Origin: Phormidium tenue FACHB-1050
GTDB taxonomy: Bacteria; Cyanobacteriota; Cyanobacteriia; Pseudanabaenales; Pseudanabaenaceae
DNA length: 64,000 bases
Direction of reading: 5' to 3'
Assembly (NCBI RefSeq): GCF_014696925.1
Contig: NZ_JACJQY010000013.1
Coordinates: 44,555-108,554, forward strand
Positions within the stretch are counted from its first letter, which is position 1; each line of letters begins with the position of its first letter. Below, piece by piece: positions 61,417 to 64,000 of this stretch. The position numbers and the translations under genes were made by a program. Below the pieces are notes generated by a model. The model was not told the DNA's origin, ran no database searches, and worked only from the letters and a program-made list of their open reading frames with translations.

Positions 61417-61518
61417 ATAACAATTCACGAAAGTGTGACCACACTTTTGCGTATTAAAACCAAGCCCAGCAAGAGTTTTACAATCACAAAATGGCTACGC
61501 CATTTTGTGATTTTGTAT
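61417..61518. repeat. Three-hairpin element, copy 5
   Basis: 102 bases from ATAACAATTCACG to TTTGTAT. Hairpin 1 is TCACAAAATGG / CCATTTTGTGA. Orientation as in copies 3 and 4 (hairpin 2 first). Confidence 0.7.
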
Positions 61519-62042
61519 AATCTGGTGAAGAGGAGTTACCCCGCAGAAGTAAATTCTCACTAATCCTATAAGTTTCTTTAATGAATTAGGATTGGTATAA
61601 TCAAAGCAAGTTAAGTTGCTTCATTTAATTACCATACGATCGCGGACACCATGAAATTCTGTGAAGCATTCAGGGAAGTATTCACAGGTCTGACTTATAA
61701 CGGTGTATGCTTAGTTTAGTTAAGGTGGGCAATATATGCATCTCCAACTAAAACTAAATTTAACAATATCGCTATCGCTAACCAAACTAAAGCCACAAAG
61801 CCAATTAGCAAGGGGATAAGTTAGACTACCTAGACATTTAATTTTTTTGCGGAACTTAAGTTTAGGTAGTTTTTAAATATGGGTTTATCTCAGTTAAATC
61901 TGAGATATCTTTCGACTAGAATTCTTTTTTATACAGACTGTATTTAGAAGTAAGTTCGATATTGATTGATTAACATATTTTTCTAGCAATTGCTTAGTAA
62001 GGTCTAGTCCGCATTAGACAACTTATTTTTCTGGAGGTTCAG

Positions 62043-63149
62043 ATGAGTAAAATCAATAAGTCCAGCCAATCCGATGACTCAAATAGTAAACTACCAAGAT
62101 CTGTTACACCTAAACCTCCGATTAAAGACTTGCCTAAACTAGAAGTTGTTAAAGTTATCGCCCCTAAGTCTCCAGAGTCTACTCAGGCTGAAGAGCAAAA
62201 GTCATCGCAACAAACCGAGGATATAGTTAAACCTATTCCCAAGATTATTCCTGCGGCTTTAAAAGTTAAAAATCCTAACTTAATTCGTACTGGCGACAGT
62301 CAAGCATCTGTAGATAATCAATCTGAAGATTCTAAAGAAAATAAAGTCTGTTTACAGCCAATTCCAGCCGCAACAGAGCCATTTCAGTACCGAGCGATCG
62401 GCGTAATCTATGGGAAATATGTTGCTAGTGAAGATAACTTTGCGAAAGGGCATATCCTCACAACGGATGGTTCTCAAGTTGATGCCGTACTACTTGGCAA
62501 GATTATTTCGATTGTTAAAAAGCGTCTAGAAAGCGATCGCGAATATTTGTGGGTAGTATATCCACGAACCAATGACAAAGCAGGCAAATTACATGTACAG
62601 ATATCTGGCGTGTGGGCTCCTGTTGAGCTTGGTAAACCTGATATCCCCCTTGATCCTAGTGTCGAAGATGGTTATTTTTCGGTGCGCGGTGAGATCTCTA
62701 GCCAATCTACTGAAGATAATTCAGTAATTGTTAAGGTACGCCGTACTGAGCAAAAGTTTGATAAACATAAAGATAAAGTCACCAAGGAATACAGCAAATT
62801 CAAGGTTCGTCTTACAGGGTTGTTGCCAACTGATGCTGTTGGACAATTCTGGAGCGTGAATGTGCAACGTCAAGGGGATGTCTTGACGATTATTGATGGT
62901 GAATTTATTGGAATTATTCCTTATAAGGGTAAGCGCGGCTCACAATTTAAGGGTCGTCCTAGTGGCGGTGGCAAATTTGCGCCTAGGAAATACAACGATC
63001 GCCCCTATAGCGATCGCCCATTTAAGCCATCCTATACAGGTGATGGCGGTGATGGTGCTTTTTATCCACCACGTCCCAGATTTTCTTCGGAAGATCGTCC
63101 ACCCGTACCGAAGCCATTGATTAAGCGCAAAGAGCCTACTGATAGCTAA
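62043..63149 (+). CDS. Conserved cyanobacterial protein with disordered N-terminus and Arg/Gly-rich tail
   Basis: 368 residues. Residues 1-115 are Pro/Lys/Ser/Glu-rich and probably disordered. A structured core (about 115-290) begins PFQYRAIGVIYGKYVASEDN and alternates strands (YLWVVYPRT, KLHVQISGVW, YFSVRGEISS, KFKVRLTGLLP). The tail (about 290-368) is Arg/Gly/Pro-rich (KRGSQFKGRPSGGGKFAPRK), typical of RNA-binding proteins. I recall similar hypothetical proteins in many cyanobacteria but no assigned function. The RBS GGAGG is strong. The stop codon lies inside a long hairpin. Confidence 0.75.
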   Translation: MSKINKSSQSDDSNSKLPRSVTPKPPIKDLPKLEVVKVIAPKSPESTQAEEQKSSQQTEDIVKPIPKIIPAALKVKNPNLIRTGDSQASVDNQSEDSKENKVCLQPIPAATEPFQYRAIGVIYGKYVASEDNFAKGHILTTDGSQVDAVLLGKIISIVKKRLESDREYLWVVYPRTNDKAGKLHVQISGVWAPVELGKPDIPLDPSVEDGYFSVRGEISSQSTEDNSVIVKVRRTEQKFDKHKDKVTKEYSKFKVRLTGLLPTDAVGQFWSVNVQRQGDVLTIIDGEFIGIIPYKGKRGSQFKGRPSGGGKFAPRKYNDRPYSDRPFKPSYTGDGGDGAFYPPRPRFSSEDRPPVPKPLIKRKEPTDS

Positions 63150-63199
63150 AAAAAGCCCCTCTCGCAATGCGAGAGGGGCTTTTTTTAGCTATCAGTAGG
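63135..63199. terminator. 30-bp-arm hairpin that includes the end of the upstream gene
   Basis: Arm 1 starts inside the coding sequence (CCTACTGATAGC, including the stop codon) and continues AAAAAGCCCCTCTCG; arm 2 is the exact mirror, ending GCTATCAGTAGG, around CAATG. A T-run on the 3' side makes it a strong terminator. Confidence 0.8.
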
Positions 63200-63225
63200 G
63201 ACAATTCATGAATTGCCCCTACTGA
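63191..63225. repeat. CAATTCATGAATTG-core palindrome
   Basis: ATCAGTAGGGACAATTC and GAATTGCCCCTACTGAT arms, one mismatch. It shares its left arm with the hairpin before it and its core with 43505-43540. Confidence 0.6.
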
Positions 63226-63341
63226 TATAGCAAAGCAAGTTTTGTTTAGGACATAAAACCCAAGAATCGAGTGGCGGCGCTTCGCGCCGCCACTTGATTC
63301 TTGGGTTTTGGTTTGTACTAGCTAACTCTTTTTTTGCTATA
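63226..63341. repeat. 116-bp TATAGCAAA element, copy 2
   Basis: TATAGCAAA to TTTGCTATA, same length as 40568-40683 and nearly identical. Confidence 0.82.
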
Positions 63342-63345
63342 GCTA

Positions 63346-63855
63346 TTAAGGTTGCAATACCATACTCCATTCTTTGTTTTGGCTGTCCCAAAATGGGGCA
63401 TCGGTTTCGCCAACAATATTTGGTCCCCAGTAAGTGCGGGAACCATCGGTGGCGAAGGCAAAAATCACATCACCTTTACCGATCGCAATTTTATAATTTG
63501 GCAAAGACAACAATAAGCCCTCTTTACCACCTTCATTGGGCGCGAAGTCCCAATTCAGAGGCTCAATCGCTTGCCACACATTTTGGGAGGTAACTCGCGA
63601 AAACAGGACAATCCGCACGGAGCGATCGGTACGATTGCCGACGCGCAGGCTGCCAATATTCTCGCCATCATTGAGACTGGGGCGCGTAAAAGTTGCGGGT
63701 AAAGGCGGTACGACAACTTTAGTCGATTCAATATTTTCAGCAATATCTCGAGGTGTCGTTGGGTGCAAACGTTGCCATAGGGAAACACCTGTCAGGGCAA
63801 TTATTATTCCCAGACACATCGAATAAGCATATTTGACATCAAGAGTTGGTATCAC
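63346..63855 (-). CDS. Membrane-anchored protein of unknown function
   Basis: 169 residues with a GTG start at 63855 (an ATG at 63819 is an alternative). An N-terminal TM anchor (about 11-27, YSMCLGIIIALTGVSLW) is followed by a soluble domain with SLRVGNRTDRSVRIVLFSR and LSLPNYKIAIGKGDVIFAFA. No family is recognised. The soluble domain probably lies outside the cytoplasm, by the short basic-poor N-terminus and single anchor. A palindromic element abuts its 3' end. Confidence 0.6.
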   Translation of the reverse strand: MIPTLDVKYAYSMCLGIIIALTGVSLWQRLHPTTPRDIAENIESTKVVVPPLPATFTRPSLNDGENIGSLRVGNRTDRSVRIVLFSRVTSQNVWQAIEPLNWDFAPNEGGKEGLLLSLPNYKIAIGKGDVIFAFATDGSRTYWGPNIVGETDAPFWDSQNKEWSMVLQP

Positions 63856-64000
63856 AGCTTAGATTTTGATGTTTATATTTTTTATTTTATGCTTCCCATC
63901 AATACTGCGGACAGAATTAGGAGTTATAGATAAAAAAGCCATTCATCGTATAAGGTGCGGATATTGAACACCAGCACCAAAAATGAATAGCATAAATTTC

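Larger units (their letters stand above)
61134..62042. other. Long non-coding region upstream of the RGG-tailed gene
   Basis: About 900 bases. It holds the hairpin and homopolymer at 61324-61374, the repeat at 61417-61518 and an imperfect inverted repeat around ACTACCTAGAC / GTTTAGGTAGTT (61823-61874). GGAGG before 62043 is the ribosome binding site. I see no ORF above about 22 codons that looks real. Confidence 0.45.

Overview
The window is chromosomal DNA from a cyanobacterium. Evidence: the HIP1 octamer GCGATCGC is very frequent in and between genes; there is a group-1 sigma factor of cyanobacterial type, an SLH/OprB porin, a DUF2854 protein, a VMAP-type N-terminal domain and AAA-like/WD40 proteins, all typical of the phylum. 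Gene style and abundant intergenic palindromes suggest a Pseudanabaena-like filament or relative, but the genus is a guess. I see no rRNA, tRNA, CRISPR array or intact transposase.

Layout. 1-3236 (minus): the conserved cluster rpmH-rnpA-PH protein-yidC-jag-DUF177, which couples ribosome, RNase P and membrane insertion. 3494-4681 (minus): sigA. 5007-10591: a DUF2854 protein, a Sua5-type tRNA-modification enzyme, two exported or envelope proteins, rimI, a TSUP permease and a degenerate receiver. 11244-19184 (plus): clpC, then minC-minD-minE overlapping an MBOAT acyltransferase and followed by an AlgX-like protein (polysaccharide O-acetylation). 19210-21512: a PP2C phosphatase and fbp.

21523-27375 (minus) is a type III restriction-modification island: an AIPR-like fragment, mod, a DUF559 nuclease and res. 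The genes are separated by five copies of a GC-rich palindromic repeat. 27509-31123: leuC, a putative REase/HEPN two-domain protein, and an ACT-malic enzyme. 31587-37723 (plus): a Ser/Thr kinase-AAA protein whose stop is abutted by the start of a 1411-residue AAA-coiled-coil-TM-WD40 protein; this pair is the best candidate for an undescribed sensor or conflict system. Directly downstream lie four broken small genes of toxin-antitoxin type and a stand-alone VMAP-type HTH protein.

40202-43341: Rieske protein, fabF, acpP, glutaminase. 43857-54423 (plus): an SLH porin; a cupin/SDR/AEC transporter/hydroxyacid dehydrogenase/HAD run; and an orphan lipoprotein solute-binding protein followed by a hybrid histidine kinase. 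54712: rpsB without tsf. 55544-59513 (minus): an accessory run with an intact RelE-type TA pair, anmK, a PD-(D/E)XK protein, a coiled-coil protein, and a DUF488 protein with an uncharacterised partner. 59709-63855: gnd, an RGG-tailed conserved protein and a membrane-anchored protein.

The strongest unexplained signal is structural. Almost every gap holds long, near-perfect hairpins. Several belong to dispersed 85-116 bp elements with defined inverted termini (ATACCAA/TTGGTAT; TATAGCAAA/TTTGCTATA; ACTTACGCAAAA/TTTTGCGTAAGT). Stem sequences differ between copies while pairing is kept. Other hairpins mirror the local gene end, stop codon included.
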